From Rhineura floridana (taxonomy: Eukaryota > Chordata > Lepidosauria > Squamata > Rhineuridae): 64,000 nt of DNA. Where the stretch lies: assembly GCF_030035675.1 (NCBI RefSeq), contig NC_084491.1:27507801-27571800 (forward strand). The letters run 5' to 3'. The notes under the pieces were generated by a model, which searched no databases, was not told the origin of the DNA, and worked only from the letters and a program-made list of their open reading frames with translations. Made by a program: the position numbers and the translations under genes. The number at the start of each line of letters is the position of its first letter. Positions within the stretch are counted from its first letter, which is position 1. Of the stretch, positions 13,680-29,000 are shown piece after piece.

Positions 13680-16600
13680 GTGAGTACCTGCCATTTGCAA
13701 AAGGATCACTCAGATGATTTGGCACTTACAAAGCATGCAGACAAAGTGGAACAGGTTCAGAGGAGGGCGACGAGGATGATCAGAGGACTGGAAACAAAGC
13801 CCTATGAGGAGAGACTGGAAGGACTGGGCATGTTTAGCCTTGAGAAGAGAAGACTAAGGGGAGATATGACAGCACTCTTCAAGCACTTGAAAGGTTGTCA
13901 CACAGAGGAGGGCTGGGATCTCTTCTTGATTTTCCCAGAGTGCAGGACATGGAATAATGGGCTCAAGTTGCAGGAATCTAGATTTCGGCTGAACATCAGG
14001 AAAAACTTCCTAACTGTTAAGAGTGGTACAACAATGGAACCAATTACCTAGGAAGGTGGTGGGTTCTCCAACACTGGAGGTATTCAAGAGGCAGCTGGAC
14101 AGTCACCTGTTGGGTATGCTTTAAGTTAGATTCTTGCATTGAGCAGGGGGTTGGACTCGATGGCCTCACAGGCCCCTTCCAGCTCTACTATTCTATGATT
14201 CTAACATTGCTTATTCTTTAAAAAAAAAAAGGCAGCCCCTCCCTGCAGTCTCACAATGTAATAGACATGATACACAAGGAAAATGGAATAGGGAGGGAAG
14301 AGGAAATCACATGTTAGAGCAGATGCACCTTCACTGGCTGACCAGTGGGGTCAGGTTGGTTCCCCCCTTGCTGTGATGTTCTTCTTTGGAGGCAGGGGGT
14401 GCAGCATCCCTGATGCTGTGGTCCGTGGCAGAGGCCACAGTATGCCTTCCTTCAGCTCTGGAGTCCCAGGACAACTCAAAAATACCCTTTTAAAATAGTT
14501 GTAAAATATAGTCACTTTATACAGTGAAATACATAAACGGCAATTGGAATTGCACAGTGTTTGCTGCTGGGGTATGCTAAGTAGCGTTTGGTATACTGAT
14601 AGTTTATGTGTAATGTTTTCCTTGTGAACAATTGGCAAATCAAAATAAATTACAGAAGGAGCATAAGGTTCATATACAGGGAAAGGCCCTGTATGTTCCT
14701 CACTGCAGAATATTTTTCTTAGGAGAAGATCATGTGCTCTAACTCTCTCTGTAACTATATTGCGAGAAAACCCTTTTTTCTGGTAAAGGTAAAGATGTCC
14801 CCACACTTAGAGTGCGAGTCGTTTCCGACTCTTAGGGTGACATCTTGCGATGTTTACTAGGCAGGCCGTATATATGGGGTGGGATTGCCAGTTCCTTCCC
14901 CGGCCTTTCTTTACCCCCCAGCATATGCTGGGTACTCATTTTACCGACCACGGATGGATGGAAGGCTGAGTGGACCTCGACCCCTTTTACCGGAGATTCG
15001 ACTTCCTCCTTCCGTTGGAATCGAACTCTGGCCTTGAGCAGAGTTTTCAGCTGCGTTACCGCCACGGAGGATCTGCTTTTTTTTTTTTAATAAAAAAATT
15101 AATCAGTGGCCTGCTTTCATCCTGATTTGGGGGAGATTTTGTTAGACTTTGCAGGCTCCATGTGTGCTACTCATCCCTAATGTTCTGGAGATTAAGGCTA
15201 CAATCCTATACCCACATATCTCACTGAGACTTACTTCTGAGTAGATATATCTCCACTCTTGGTTACATCTCTCTCTCTATCTCACACACACACAAATTTT
15301 CTTCATCTCAGCAGTATAATTATGTGCGTGTAGGACACTTTGTTGCCACCAACGTCAAACAACTGGAAGTCAGAAATCGTTACCGATCTACTTCAAATCA
15401 CCCAGAGATCTATCTACCAGGAGATTTCAATCTACCTTCGACCCCTCATGTAGAGGACTGCACCTTATGGCTGCAGTCTTAACCAACTTAACAGAGAGTA
15501 ATCTGCACTGAATACAGTGGGACGTGCCTCCTGTCTGTAAACATGCATCGGATGGAATTTTAAGATCCCAAGGATGGTGGAAGAGGCCAGCGGGGAGAAG
15601 CCTGTCCACAATGGAAATGTTGCTGAAGATCTTTGCGTCGCAGCCAATCTACAATAGCTGCAACCATGTCATTTGTGAAATTAAACTGTCTAGTTTAGAA
15701 GGTACAGCAGAGGTCGGGAATTTCAGGCCTGGGGTTCAAATATGGTCTTTCTGGCTTCACTATCTGGCCCTCGGGACTCTCGCTTGGCAACATCCGCTCC
15801 CCAGGCTTGTTCCCTCACTGACCCTGTCGCAGTGGTGGCTGGTAGCTCCATGTCAGTGGGGCAGTGGGATCTGCTCTGGGTTTTCATCTGAATCCAGGGA
15901 CAACTCCTTGAAAGCTTGGACTAAAACCTAGAGCGGATTCCACTGCCCCACTGACATGGAGCCACCAGCCGCCACTGCCCTGTGCTGAGCCCTCTTCAAT
16001 TGCTTTTGCCTGGTTGGAGTGTGTCCTTGAACTGTCATAACGCCTCTTGGTTGCCAAAAAGGCAGATGGAGGGGTGTGTATGTGTGTGTGCCAACTTCTG
16101 AATTTAGCCTGGCTGGAATATGACCTATAGTACAAAGGTACCAGTCACCTACATTGCTCTGCCCACTTTTACCTTTGGTCCCCACCCATCCCCACAAGGA
16201 AATGTGACCTCTGGCTGGAAAAAGGTCTCCCAGTCTTTACGTACAGCCTACTCCCGTGCAGGAGGCGGCAGGGGGCGGCATTCAGAATGGGATCCCTAGA
16301 ATGAGAACAGCAGAGAAAGTCCCTGTTTTCCATTTGTGAAATTGTTAAATTATTAAAGCCAGGCTGGTCCAAGAGGCAAAGCTCAAGAGCGGCACTCCTC
16401 CCTCACAAATTCCATGCGCCCCTCCCCAATTAAATATACACAAGCCAACTGAACTGGAAGCTGATTCTTACTTACTGCCGGTATCCTCCATTGTTACTGA
16501 AGGCAGCAGGCTCGTTTGGGGGGGGAGCACGAATGCAAATCTATCCTCCAGTACCTCACCCCCTTTCCCTGTGCCTCAACATCTGCTGCCTGAGGCTGCT

Positions 16601-19600
16601 GCCTCACCCTGCCTAATGGTAGGGCTGGCCCTGCATGCAAAATCCTGGGACAATCCTTCAATACTTCTGAAGCTTTTCGAGCATAATATGTGTTTTGAAA
16701 TGGTGTGATGTTCTACGGCAATGATGGGAGACCTTTTTGGCTCTGCGGGCCAGATCCTTACCGGAATCTAGCCTTGTGGGCCAATTTGAAAGGTAGGTGG
16801 GGCCACCCACCTGTTCATCACCTGAGGTCATAATGATGCCAAGTGCCGCCATTCCAGGCTTTAGCTCTCCCGCCCTTCAGCTGATGGGTGGTAGTGCAGG
16901 AGCCTGCTTTCTTCAGGCATCAGGTGTGCGAGGGAGTTTCCCACAAGGAACTCCCTCACGCAGATGATCTAGCAGGCTTTGGCCACATTCACGCCATACA
17001 TTTATTCCATAGTTGTTTCACTATTCACAGTCACAGTTTACCCCAAAGAATCCTGGGAAGAGTAGTTTGTGAAGGGTGCTGAGAGTTATCGGGAGAGCCA
17101 CTATTGCCCTCACAGAGCTACAATTTCCAGAGTTGTCTGGGAAGAGGGATTGATTGTTAAGCCACTCAGGCAACTGTAGCTCTTTGAAGGGGATAGGAGT
17201 CTCCTAACAACTCTCAGCACCCTACACAACTCCACTTCCCAGGGTTCTTTGTCTGTTTAAAGTGGAATTAGCGTATGGAGTGACTGTGGCCTTTATCTCT
17301 ACCTGCTTTCCCTTGCCAATGCACAATCAGGAACACATTTTAAGGTTTCCAGTTGTGCCTTGGCAGCTGTTAAGTGTGGGGCAGGTAGCTATGGTTTGCG
17401 GGAAATGGCCTCTTGGACCAAATTTGAATCCCTGGTGGGGCAAGTTTGGCCCACAGGCTGGAGGTTCTACACCCCTGCTGGAGAGGGATAGAGTGACTGG
17501 AACAAACAAGAGGAAGGTGTGTTTAGCAGAAACTGCAAATACCAAAGACAGGTCGATGGCAGTAATCCAGAGGTGGGGAAACTGTGGCCCTCTGGGTGGT
17601 GTTGGACTACAATTCCCATCATCCCTGACCTGTATGCTGGGTGGAGTTGATAGAGGTTGGAGGATGAACAAATTGGTGAATGTATTCTTTTGTTTCCCCT
17701 GCAGGGTGTGGGATGTGTGTGAAGGTGACTGTACCACAGGATCCGGTAATGCAGCAGAGAGGGTTGAGCGTGGAACTGCCGTGCCATTATAAAACATCTG
17801 TCGAGAAAAACTTTATGCTGGAATGGAAGTTTGCCCCTGGTTCAGCCTCTCCTGATAACGAGAAGCAGGTAAAAGGGCTGTGCGGTATGATCTGTAATGA
17901 GAGCTATGATGGAGAGTGCGCTCATTTCAACCATTTAAGGCTAAGGATTTTTTTTTTTTAAAGGGAGGTAGACACTCTGAACTTTGAAATTATTTAAGGC
18001 TCCAAGATGATGATGATGATGATGATGAATGAGACTTGCTAGTCGCTTGTTACCCAAAGGTCCCCAAGTGACTTGCTACACTGTTAAAAACTCAAATAAA
18101 TATATTATACAACTGAAACAAAACAACAACCCCCATAACAGCCACAGGAAGCTTTTGCAGCACGCTAGTAACAAGCAACATCATCTTTGTCTATCAAAAG
18201 CCTGGGGAGGGGGAAGGTAAGTCATTACATGGAGCCAAAAAGTTGGTAACGAAGGCACCGGGCAGACCCAACCTCCCATAATGTACAGCCAGTTCATTTA
18301 TCCCAATGCATGATGTCATCACATTTTTCAGGCCCCATTAAAAGCCAGGGTCCAGGATAGAGGGATGGGGGCGGGGAGCTGGCTGTTCATCCATTAGGGT
18401 CAGATGCATGGTTTAAAACAGGATTGGGAAACTGGCAGCTCTCTGGATGTTGCTAGGCCACATCTCTCATCACCCCTAATCACTGGGGCTGTGGAGTGAA
18501 GTCCAGCAACATTGGGAGGGCCACACGTTCCCCACCCATGATCAACGAGCTTTGTTCAGGTTCTTACACTCTGTTGGCCAACTGTCCTCTTTTGGAGGTG
18601 CTTTGGACTATTGGGAACAGGCTGATTACAAATGAATTCCCCTGTACTTCCAATAAAGCTACTGTGCATGTTGTAATATGACCAGGCTTCCTCTGCCATA
18701 AGCTCCAATATACTTACCTAGATGAGACGTATATATTTTGATGGCATTAAATTTTAAGTAAGCATGCTTAGGACTGCAGCCTTAATTTGATTCCCAGTTT
18801 ATGATTCAGTTATGACTGGTATGCCAGGGACAGGAATGGGGAACCTGATGCCCTCCAGATGTTGTTGGATGACAGCTTCCATAGGGACCAGGCAACATGG
18901 CCACAAGATGAGGGGCGATGGGAGTTGGAGTCCAACATCATCTGGAGGGCATCAGGTTCCTCAGCCCAGTTGTATATTAAAACTGTCTTTCCTTCAAGTA
19001 ATCTCGGGAGTCTATCAATGGGCTGCCCATGCCCAGGTACCTTTGAAGAAGTGCTTGTATCCAGTGGAACCTCCCTTCTTTCTACAGATTCTCTACTTCA
19101 CAAATAATGCACTGTACAAACCAGGCTCTCAGAGTGAACGGCTAAGCCTCCTCCAGGATCCTCCCACATTGGGTGATGCATCCATCCGACTGGCCGATGT
19201 GCGCGCTTCAGATGCCGGCACCTATATCTGTCAGGTGAACAATCCTCCAGACTTCGATGGAACTGGTGCTGGGCTCATCCAATTCACAGTTTTAAGTAAG
19301 TCTCATCTAAATTTTCACATTGACTAGGAGGGTTGCACTTCTCCAGCCAAGCCATACCTGTCTGTAGGCAGTGCAAATACTTATTCTCTGCTGTCTCAGA
19401 GGGCAGGGCTAGATCTAAGAGTTTAAGGAGAGGTGTTCAGTCATAGAATCATAGAATAGGAGAGTTGGAAGGGGTCTATAAGGCCATTGAATCCAATCCC
19501 CTCCTCAATACAGGAATCAAACGATGCATATCTGACAGGTGGCAGTCCAGCTGCCTCTTGAACGCCTCCAGTGTTGGAGAGCCCACTATGTCCCTAGGTA

Positions 19601-22600
19601 ATTGGTTCCATTGTCATACCACTCTAACAGTTAGGAAGCTTTTTCTGATGTTCAGTCAAAATCTGGTTTCCTGTAACTTAAGCCCATTATTCTGTGTCCT
19701 GCACTTTGGGATGATCGAGAAGAGATCCTGGCCCTTCTCTGTGTGGCAACCTTTCATGTACTTGAAGAGAGCTATCATATCTCCCCTCAGTCATTTCTTC
19801 TCAAGGCTAAACATGCCCAGTTCTTCCAGTCTCTCCTCACAGGGCTTTGTTTCCAATCCCTGCACCATCTTTGTTCCACTATAAAGCAGAGATTGCCAAT
19901 GTGGCACCTGCTTGTGGACAGATTTGCACAGAGGCCTTCCCTGGTACTCATAAGGTCCTCTTTACCGCTCTTTCCATCTCTCCTCACAGGGCTTTGTTTC
20001 CATCCCCCTGATCATCCTTGTTGCTGTCCTCTGAACCTGTTCCAGTTTGTCTGCATCCTTCTTAAAATGCAGTGCCAAAACTGGACATAATTCTCAAGTT
20101 GAGGCCTAACCAGTGCCGAATAGAGGGGAACTATATGTCCTGTGATTTGGAAACTACACTTCTGTTAATGCAGCCTAAAATAGCATTTGCCTTTTTTGCA
20201 GCAATTTGTACTGTTGGTTCATATTCAGTTTGTGATCAACAACAATTCCAAAATCCTTCTCGCATGTAGGATTGCTGAGCCAAATATCCTCCATCTTATA
20301 ACTGTGCACTTGGCTTCTTTTTCCTAGGTGTAGAACTTTGCACTTATCCCTGCTAAATTTCATTCTGTTGTTTTCAGCCCAGTGCTCCAGCCTATCAAGA
20401 TCACTTTGGATCTTGTTTCTGTCCACCAGGGTATTAGCTATTCCTCCCAGTTTTGTTGGCTGAACATAGGAGAAACATCTTGACTATAAGAGCAGTTCAA
20501 TAGTGGAACCAATTGGCTAAGCAGCCTTTCCCAACCAGTGTGCCTCCAGATGTTGTTGGACCACAACTCCCATCAGCCTCAGCCATTGGCAATGCTGACT
20601 GAGGCTGATGGAAGTTGTGGTCCAATAACATCTGGAGGCACACTGGTTGGGAAAGGCTGGGCTAGAAGGACAGTGGGCTCTCTGTCACTGGAGATCTTCA
20701 AGAGATGACATGATACAAGTGTTTAAAATAGTCTATAGTGTGGACAAAGTGGAGAGAGAGAGAGAGATCTTTCTCCATCTTCCACAACACCAAACTCAGA
20801 AGCATCCAATGAAGCTGAATGTTGGAAGATTCAGGACAGCAAATGGACACACTTGTTCACATAGGGCATCATTAAATCATGGAATTCACTCCCATAGGAG
20901 GCCGTGATGGCCACCAACTTGGATGCCTTTAAATGAGTATTAGACAAATTCATGGAGGGTAAGGCTGTCAGTGGCTACTAACCCTGATGGCATGTTCCAC
21001 CTCCACTGTCAGGCATATGTTCTGAGTTGTTGGAAACCACAAGAGCTTCTCTCAAGTTCTGCTTGTGGGCTTCCCACAGGCATCTGGATGGACAGATGGG
21101 CTGCTGGTCTGATCCAGGGAAGCTCTTCTCAGGTTCTTAGTTTCAAGCAGATCCTGGACAGACATCTGTTGGGGATAACGTAGCTCAAGATTTTCTGAAT
21201 TTAGCAGGGGGTTGTACCAGATGGCTGACACACTCCCTTTCATATCTATGACTCTGTGTGTAGGCTGTGATTCCAAATGTGTTACTGGGCACAGGATTCA
21301 GATTCATGAGAATCCCAGCTTATTTGAAGAAGAAGAAAGGCACACAAGACAAAACCAAGTTTCTAGCCCTTGTAGCTGTGATGATGTATCCTTTGAAAGT
21401 GTGCATGTGCAAGTGCCTAGTGAAATCTTAGAAGCCAGTGGCAGGGGATCAATACACTGAATCTGCACTACAATCCAGAAAGATTAACGTGGAGAGTAGC
21501 ATGGGACCTCACAGCATTGTGGTAGCCACAGAAGCATCATTCCTTTCTGTGTTGCTGGGTAACAAGAGAACATAGGCCTTATGTAAGGTCAGATGCTTTA
21601 CCCATCTAGCCTAGCACTGTATATGCATTTTACATGCATTTTTGTGAACATCGTTTGGTTAGAGAACTGCACTGCAAAATACAGATAAGTGCAAATTTTG
21701 AAAGATGGGTTGTGTTTTAGCTCTCATATTTTTTGGAAAGGGAAAATTTGTTAGATTCACCTCTAAGCATGAAATGAATCAAATTTCTCCCTTATCCCTA
21801 TCCTCAACCATTGGCCATGTTGGCTGGGGCTGATGGGAGCTGGTGTCCAACAACATCTGGAAGATCACAGGTTCCCTATTCCTGATATATGGCATTACTT
21901 TATGTTCTTCTGTAACCCATTGCCTGAGGAAGATTATTTGCTGACCAGAGATCACACATCATCACTATCTCTAGGACAGGAATGAGGAATTTGTATACCT
22001 CTTATTGCTGGTATAGCACAGTGGGGAGGACAGCCTGGCTGGGAGTCCAGAGTCTGTGAGTTAAAATCCCCTCTTGTGTCTCTTGGGCGTCAACGGCCAG
22101 CTAAAGATCACCCCACAGTGAGTGGCTCAGGGGTTATGTGTCCTGCCACCTGTGCAGCTGTGGGCAAGCTGCATAGTCCCAAGGAGCCCAGTTGCCCCCC
22201 AGGTGGCAGTTGCGGACAAGGAAGGGGCTGGCTTGTGCAGCTGTGGCAAGCTGAGCAGGCCCTAGCCAGCTGTGGAGGACTAGCCTCAGAGGAAGGCAAT
22301 GGTAAACCCCCTCTGAATGCCGCTTACCATGAACACCCTATTCATAGGGTCGCCATAAGTCGGGATCGACTTGAAGGCAGTCCATTTCCAATTGCTGCTG
22401 AACTACAACTTCAGTCACTCCTGATCATCTCTGGAGTAGAAAAATTGCTAAGAATGGAAAAGGGAACAAGTAGCCGCAAATATAAGAGATCCCCCAGCTC
22501 TCACTGGAGGCAGATGATACCATCTTCATATTTTGGCTCACATGTGCTCCTAGCTGAATTCTCTTCTCTCCCCCCCCCCATCAGTGCCTCCATCCTCTCC

Positions 22601-25600
22601 ACTGTGTAAAGGGACCACCTCTGTTTCTGTGGGCTCGGATGCTCACCTGACCTGCAGTTCTTCTGAAGGCGTGCCTTCCCCAATTTATTCCTGGACACGG
22701 CTGGATCCCAAGACTCCACTACCTCTATCCAACATGGTACAAAGTAGGTAAATAGCTTCCTTCCCGAAATTACTATTTCTTTAAAAAAAAAAACACTTCA
22801 AAAATTGCATTGGTACAATTTTGGTCCTTATCAACAGGCCTGCAAATTAGCTTTGAGCTAGACCCAGGGGTGAAGAATGCAACCCTCCATGCCTCTCTCT
22901 ATGGCCCTCTGGACTCTCCCCAGACCACCCCTCCTTCCCAGCCACCCCCACCCTTACTGGCCCTGCATCTGACTCTCCTTGAGTGTTGTTGCCAGGCTCG
23001 AATGAGTCCTTGAATTCTGATCATGCTTCTTGCTTGCCCTGGAGGGAGGACAGAGAGGGGTGTGTGAGCCGGTGCAGAAATGAGCCTACTGTGCAAAGGT
23101 AAAATTTGCATTCATGGCTCCAGCCATTTTTGTCTCTGTCTCTCACCCACCACTGGCATGTGGCCCCTGGAAGGATTCCCAGAAAGGAATCTGGCCCTCG
23201 GGCTGAAAAGGGTTCTCCACTCCTGAGCTCGGCAAAGACTGAGAAACCAGCATAATGCGTTCTGACTGTGCCAGTTGCAAATGTGGAAGTAGCCAGTCTT
23301 CTGCATTTGATTAACATTCCAGCCCTTTGTAGAGAATCTCCTCTAGCTAGACAGAAAAAGCCTTTGAAGAGACATTTTCAAGAACCTATCCTACCCACCC
23401 ACTCCAAAATAATGCAGACGCAAAACCTACTAATCACCTGCCTGCTTTCAAAACTTCCTCAAAGGAGTGTGATCAAAGGCCCTTCCGCAGCCTCCTGTCC
23501 TCCACAACAGATGCAAGTTTATTGTTTCTGAAGGCTTGCTTTCCTTGGAAGCAGAGCAGGAGTTTCTTCTGTCAGGGTTATTCAGCCTCTCAGTCTGCTG
23601 GGCTTTGTACATGCTTTCCTTTAGCAGATGTTAAAGGCAAGATGCTAGCAGGATTATCACCTCAAAACCTTGTTCAGTTAAGGGCCTAGGAAATGCTTGG
23701 GTAGAGAAGCAAGAGCTGGGAAAGGTACAGAAAGCAACAGCCAAAAGCGATCAAAGAGCCGAAGTGATTCCCCTGATAGGAAAGGTTCTAATGTTTGGGG
23801 CATTTTCATTTAGAACAGGGGTGGGGAATTGGATCTAGCCAGACACCTGGACCCTTATTTCTCCCACCTGCTGTGGGTCAAGTTTGAGAGGTAGGTGGAG
23901 CCGACCACTTGTCAACCACTTGATGTCACAATGACACCGGGAGGCACATTTTTTTGCTTAGTTTGAAATCAAACCATGCAGACAAAGGCACGGCCCTGTG
24001 CTTCACAAATGACCATGATCAGGTGATTGCCAGGGCTTGCAAAGTGCTGGGCATGGGGCTTTCTAAGCTTTGACAGTCATCTTTAGCAAAAGGTGACTAG
24101 GAGGCGGGACCGGACAGAGGTGTATAAATGATGCATGGTGTGGAGAAAGAGGATCGAGTGAAGTTTTTCTCCCTCTCTCAGCCATCTCATGAATGGTGGA
24201 AGATTCAGGACTGACAGAAAAGCTGTGGAAATGGCTTCTTCAAGACGTAGTGATGGCCACCAACTTGGACAGCGCTAGGAGAGATTTAGACAAATTCATG
24301 GAGGAGAAGTTGCTAGTCATGATAGTTGTCTACTACTACCCGTATCAGAGGCAGTATGTCTGTGGATGCCAGTTGTTGGAGATCAAGCATGGAGAGAGTA
24401 CTGCCGTACTCAGGCCGTGCTTGCAGGCTTCCCACCTGGTTGGCCGCTGTGAACAGGATGCTGAATTAGACAGACCTTTGATTGGACCCAGGGGGTTCTT
24501 CCTAGGTCTTTCAGGAAGCTCTATTTGTGCAACATGGATGTGCATGACTATGAACATGCAGACCGGGAAGCAAGATCAGACCTCTATGTGCTGGTGTGTA
24601 AGAACAGAACCTATGAAGTACAATTGCACACTCAGGTGTTCTTTTTGGGATCAGGTGGAGGCTCTGCAAAATGATCACACAAAGGCTCTCTACGGGCCCT
24701 CACAAGAAGATATGAGGAAGGATTGACAATTATAATTACAATTTATCCTAAATAGGGAATTTTGCAGTGCAGTTCTCCAAGCAAATAGTGTTCACAAAAA
24801 TGTATATATTAAGAGAAAGTGTGCATAAAAATGAATATATTAATAACAATAACATACAAAAATGCATTATGTTAGGGAAAATTGTGTGTTAGTAAAAATT
24901 GCCTGCAAAATCAGGAGAAATTTGCACTAAAGTGCTGAAGAATTTCCACAAGGATTTATTAACTATATTGGAACCAAGAAACATGATTGGAGTTCCCTCT
25001 CTACCCATGACTCTCTGTGGAGAGATGCTTTCAGCTGAATAACCCCAGAACTACACTCACCAAAATACCAGGTGATGATATCCAATGTCATATGTTCTAG
25101 TGCACATGGTGTAGGAAAGGGGATATAAACATGACTGTCATTGTTCTAATCATCTTAACACACAGGCAGCAAGTATGAGAATAGGTCTAAAGTTAAGTCT
25201 TCAACGGCTTGAAATGGCCACCAGCGTGGATGGCTTTAAAAGAGGATTAGACAAACTCATGGAGGATAAGGCTATCAGTGGCTACTAGCCATGGTGTCTG
25301 TGTTCTGCCTCCCCTGTCAGAAACAGTATGCCTCTGAAAGTCAGCTGCTGGGAATCACAAGTGGGGAGAGTGCCCTTGTGCTCGGGTTCTGCTTGTGGGT
25401 TTCCCATGGGCATCTGCTTAGCCACTGTGAGAACAGAATGCTGGACCAGATGGGACAATGGCCTGATCCAGTGCAGGGCTCTTCTTATGTTCATAAGGAA
25501 AGCACCAAGACCTTGAATTGCTTCCAGCAATTAAAAGGCAACAGTGCAATTCTTTTAAGACTGGACTAATTACCTAAACTCCAGCATTCGTTTTAATCCC

Positions 25601-25970
25601 GTCCTTCTTTTCTCCCCACAGATGAGCAAACTGGGAATCTGTTGCTGACAAACCTCTCACTGGAGTTCTCAGGGACGTATCAGTGTGTTGCCTCCAATGA
25701 ATATGGACAGCATAGCTGCCAGTTATCTCTCCAGGTCTCAGGTAAGGACAGGTATCTAGACTAAAATCCCCAAGAGCTCTTCTTGTTTACTTACTCGAGT
25801 GGCTGACTATTGTAGTGAGTTTGGCTTCCTCAATAAGCATAAGTGAGCTATCACACTGAGAAACTGGATGGCTGATAGTCCTTAATGACCTGGAATCTCT
25901 CTCCAGCCTTGGGAATGTGAGACTCATCACAATGTAGCTAGTCATACCACTAGTTCTGATCTGGTTATTA

Positions 25971-26011
<41 letters not shown>

Positions 26012-29000
26012 TGAGTGAGAGAGAGAGAGAGAGGGAGAGAGGGAGAGAGAGGCCCAATCAAGAAGACTCTGGTATGGGGGGATGTAGCAGTACTTTGACC
26101 CTTTGACCCCTTACGCTATGATCCCAACCTGGATTGGGGGTCCAGCCTCTCCAATCTACATAGGGGGCAGCGTTCCTCTGCCATGAACTACTATGAGCAG
26201 TTTACGCCTCCCCCATCAGCTCAACTGCTCCTCTTCGATATGCGAATCATGATATTGACCTGCCATATAAGGTTGTTGCAAGGATTATAGTCCAATAATA
26301 TTTTGTGAAGCATTTGGACATTCTAACAAGCACTGCATAAATGCTGCTTATAATTAAATACTGGGAGACCAGTGAATTTGCTATGACAAAGCATTGCATT
26401 TTCCCACGCGCAAGAGGATCTAATGAAAGAACATAAGGTGGGGGGGGAAACCCCTGCCGGATCAGACCAAAAGCCCATTTGATCCAGTGTCCTGTGTTCC
26501 ACAGTGGCCAATCAGATGCCTGTGAGAAGCCCGCAAGTCAGGCGTGAGAGCAACAGCACTCTCCTCGCTTGTGATTCTTAGCAACTGTTATACAGAAACA
26601 CACCACCTCTAATATTGTAGATCACAGGCAGGGACCTCAGGCTCAGGGGTCAAGTGTGGCCCTCCAGGCCTCTCTGGCTGGCCCTTGAGACTCTTCCCAT
26701 GCCATAACTTTTACTGGCCTGGTTTCATACTCTCCTTCAGAGTTTTTGCCTGGCTGGAATATGTCCTTGACCTCTGACGTTGCCTCTTGTTGCCTGCATG
26801 GACGGTGTGTGAGCGTGTACAGACACTAGCCTACTGTACAAAGATGTTAAAAAAAACCCATTGCTCCACACCACATTTGTCTCTGGCTCTCACCCACCAC
26901 TGGCATGTGGCCCCTGGACGATGGCCCTTGGGCTGAAAGAAGTTCCTCACCCTTGCTATAGATCGGGGCCGGCCCAAGACATTTTGCTACCTGAGGCAAA
27001 GGGTAACCAGGTGCCCCTTCCTGCTCCACATATAGTAGCCAGCTGGACTGGCAGCTGACTCTTGCATCAGTCCTGGTAACAGGATCATGTCCTCCACTGC
27101 ACTGGCTAGCTTACCCAGCTTTGCATGTCACAACAGAGAGGAACATCTGGAGGGGGGGTCAAAAGGAACTTCCAGGGGGCTGCTGCCGCTCTCCCCCAGT
27201 ATCTGACACCTGAGGCCATCACCTCACTCTGCCTAAAGATAAAGCCAGCCCTGCTGGAGGTTACATGCCCATTGTGGCTAGCAGCCATTGATGGTCTTAT
27301 CCTCCATGTTTATATATCTGGGGTGTTTGGGAATGTAAGAAGAGAGGAAGCTGCCTTATATTGAGTCCTTGAGCTTAGTATTGCCTAAAATGACTGGCAG
27401 CGGCCCTCCAGGATTTTAGACAGGGGTCTCTCCTAGTCCTACCTGGAGATGCTGGGGATTGAACGTGAGATCTTCTGGATGCAAAGCAGTTGCTCGGCCT
27501 CTGAACTATGGCCCTTCCCCACGCTATCCCTGCTGCAACACAAGCACAAGGGAAGACATGGGAGATGTATGCTACCCATGAGAAAGCGAAATCCTCATGT
27601 GCTGTCGGACAATATGAACTCAAGATGCCAAAAGTTCTCCCTCTCCATTTTAGGCAATTCTCCATGAGCTTATAGTCCCATCTAGTGGCCAGCATAGAGC
27701 TACATTTATTTATTTATTTAGCTAACATGCATGTGAATAATAATTTAAAAAATCAACAGTGCCCCAGGATAGGGGCATAGTCAGAATCAAGACTTGAGTC
27801 CAAGAGGGTTCTTGCCTCTGTCTGCACCCATCCCCTACCATGTTGCCGGCGATGGTTGAAAGAGAGTGGCAGTGAAGTCTAGCATTGTTGGTTTCCACAT
27901 TTCATATGTGCTGGGAGTAGGGATGGGCGGATCAGTCAGTTTCAGTTTCTCTGTTTCTCATCCTTCCATTCTCAAATTCAGTTCTCCACATTTCCACATG
28001 ACTTTGTGGTTTGTAAAAAGTCCTTGTGAAAATTCATTAACATTGCAATGCAAATTTCTCATAATATACACACATTTTTGTATGGAGCGTTGCCTAATAT
28101 ACACGTTTTTGCAAAGCAATTTCCCCATATGACATTTTGTATGTTATTGGCACTAATAGATGCCTTTTTATGCACATTACTTGGCTGAAGACCTGCATGG
28201 CAAAATTCGGAGAAGTGTGAATTTTGAAGGATGTCCCTTCCTCAAAACAATTTTGGAACAACTGAGACTTTACTCTGCTACAGAGAACAGGGTTAACTGT
28301 ATGTTGCTTCCAAATTTGGATTTCTAAGAGAAGTAAATAATCCCAATAAATGACATGCCTACTCAGAAGTAAGCCCTGCTGAGTTCAATGGGGCTTACTG
28401 CCAAGTAAGGGAGTACAGGATTGCTGATTAAGCTATACCTACAAATTATATTTGTTCACAAAAAAAAGTTAAAAAGGCAACCACTGATATTCAAAAGCTT
28501 GTATTGTTTTACTTTGACAATAGGGGCTTTCTATATTGGTCAAAATTTGTTTTACTTAAAAGGGCTAGGGCAAGGAGGGAGGAAGAGTGTGATTGAAGGA
28601 GTCAAGGAACAAGAGGCCCTCTCGTTTCTGATATACCCAAGGGACCCCAGAAACCTGGAACAGGCCCTGCTCTCCGCAAGTTGCTCGTGCAGCTGATCCA
28701 CCAGTCTTCAACTTTGCCATCATCTGATAGTAGGGTTGCCAGGTCCAGGGCCTGAGAATGATTCTGTATCTTTAAGAGAAAATTCAGCCAAGTGCAGGTT
28801 TTCTTGCAATACCGTAATGGGAAAAACCACAAGGTGGAATTCTCCCTTCCCCCTGCACAACTTATAAAGATACATAAGACCTCTTGGTTGCCAGGCCCAG
28901 CCTCCAAAGTCAAAGCCAACTTTGCCAATGCACAAATGGGCACATACTTGAAGACTCCTGATTGGAGCATTGGCAGCCATATCTTTACCTGGCCCACCCC

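Noticed and set aside
13677-14051. 124-residue + strand frame with protein-like sequence
   Set aside because: It is the C-terminal part of a CR1 LINE ORF2, 5'-truncated, inside VSIG2 intron 1.
22076-22609. 177-residue + strand frame ending at VSIG2 exon 4
   Set aside because: Mostly a Sauria-type SINE; overlap with the exon is in a different frame.
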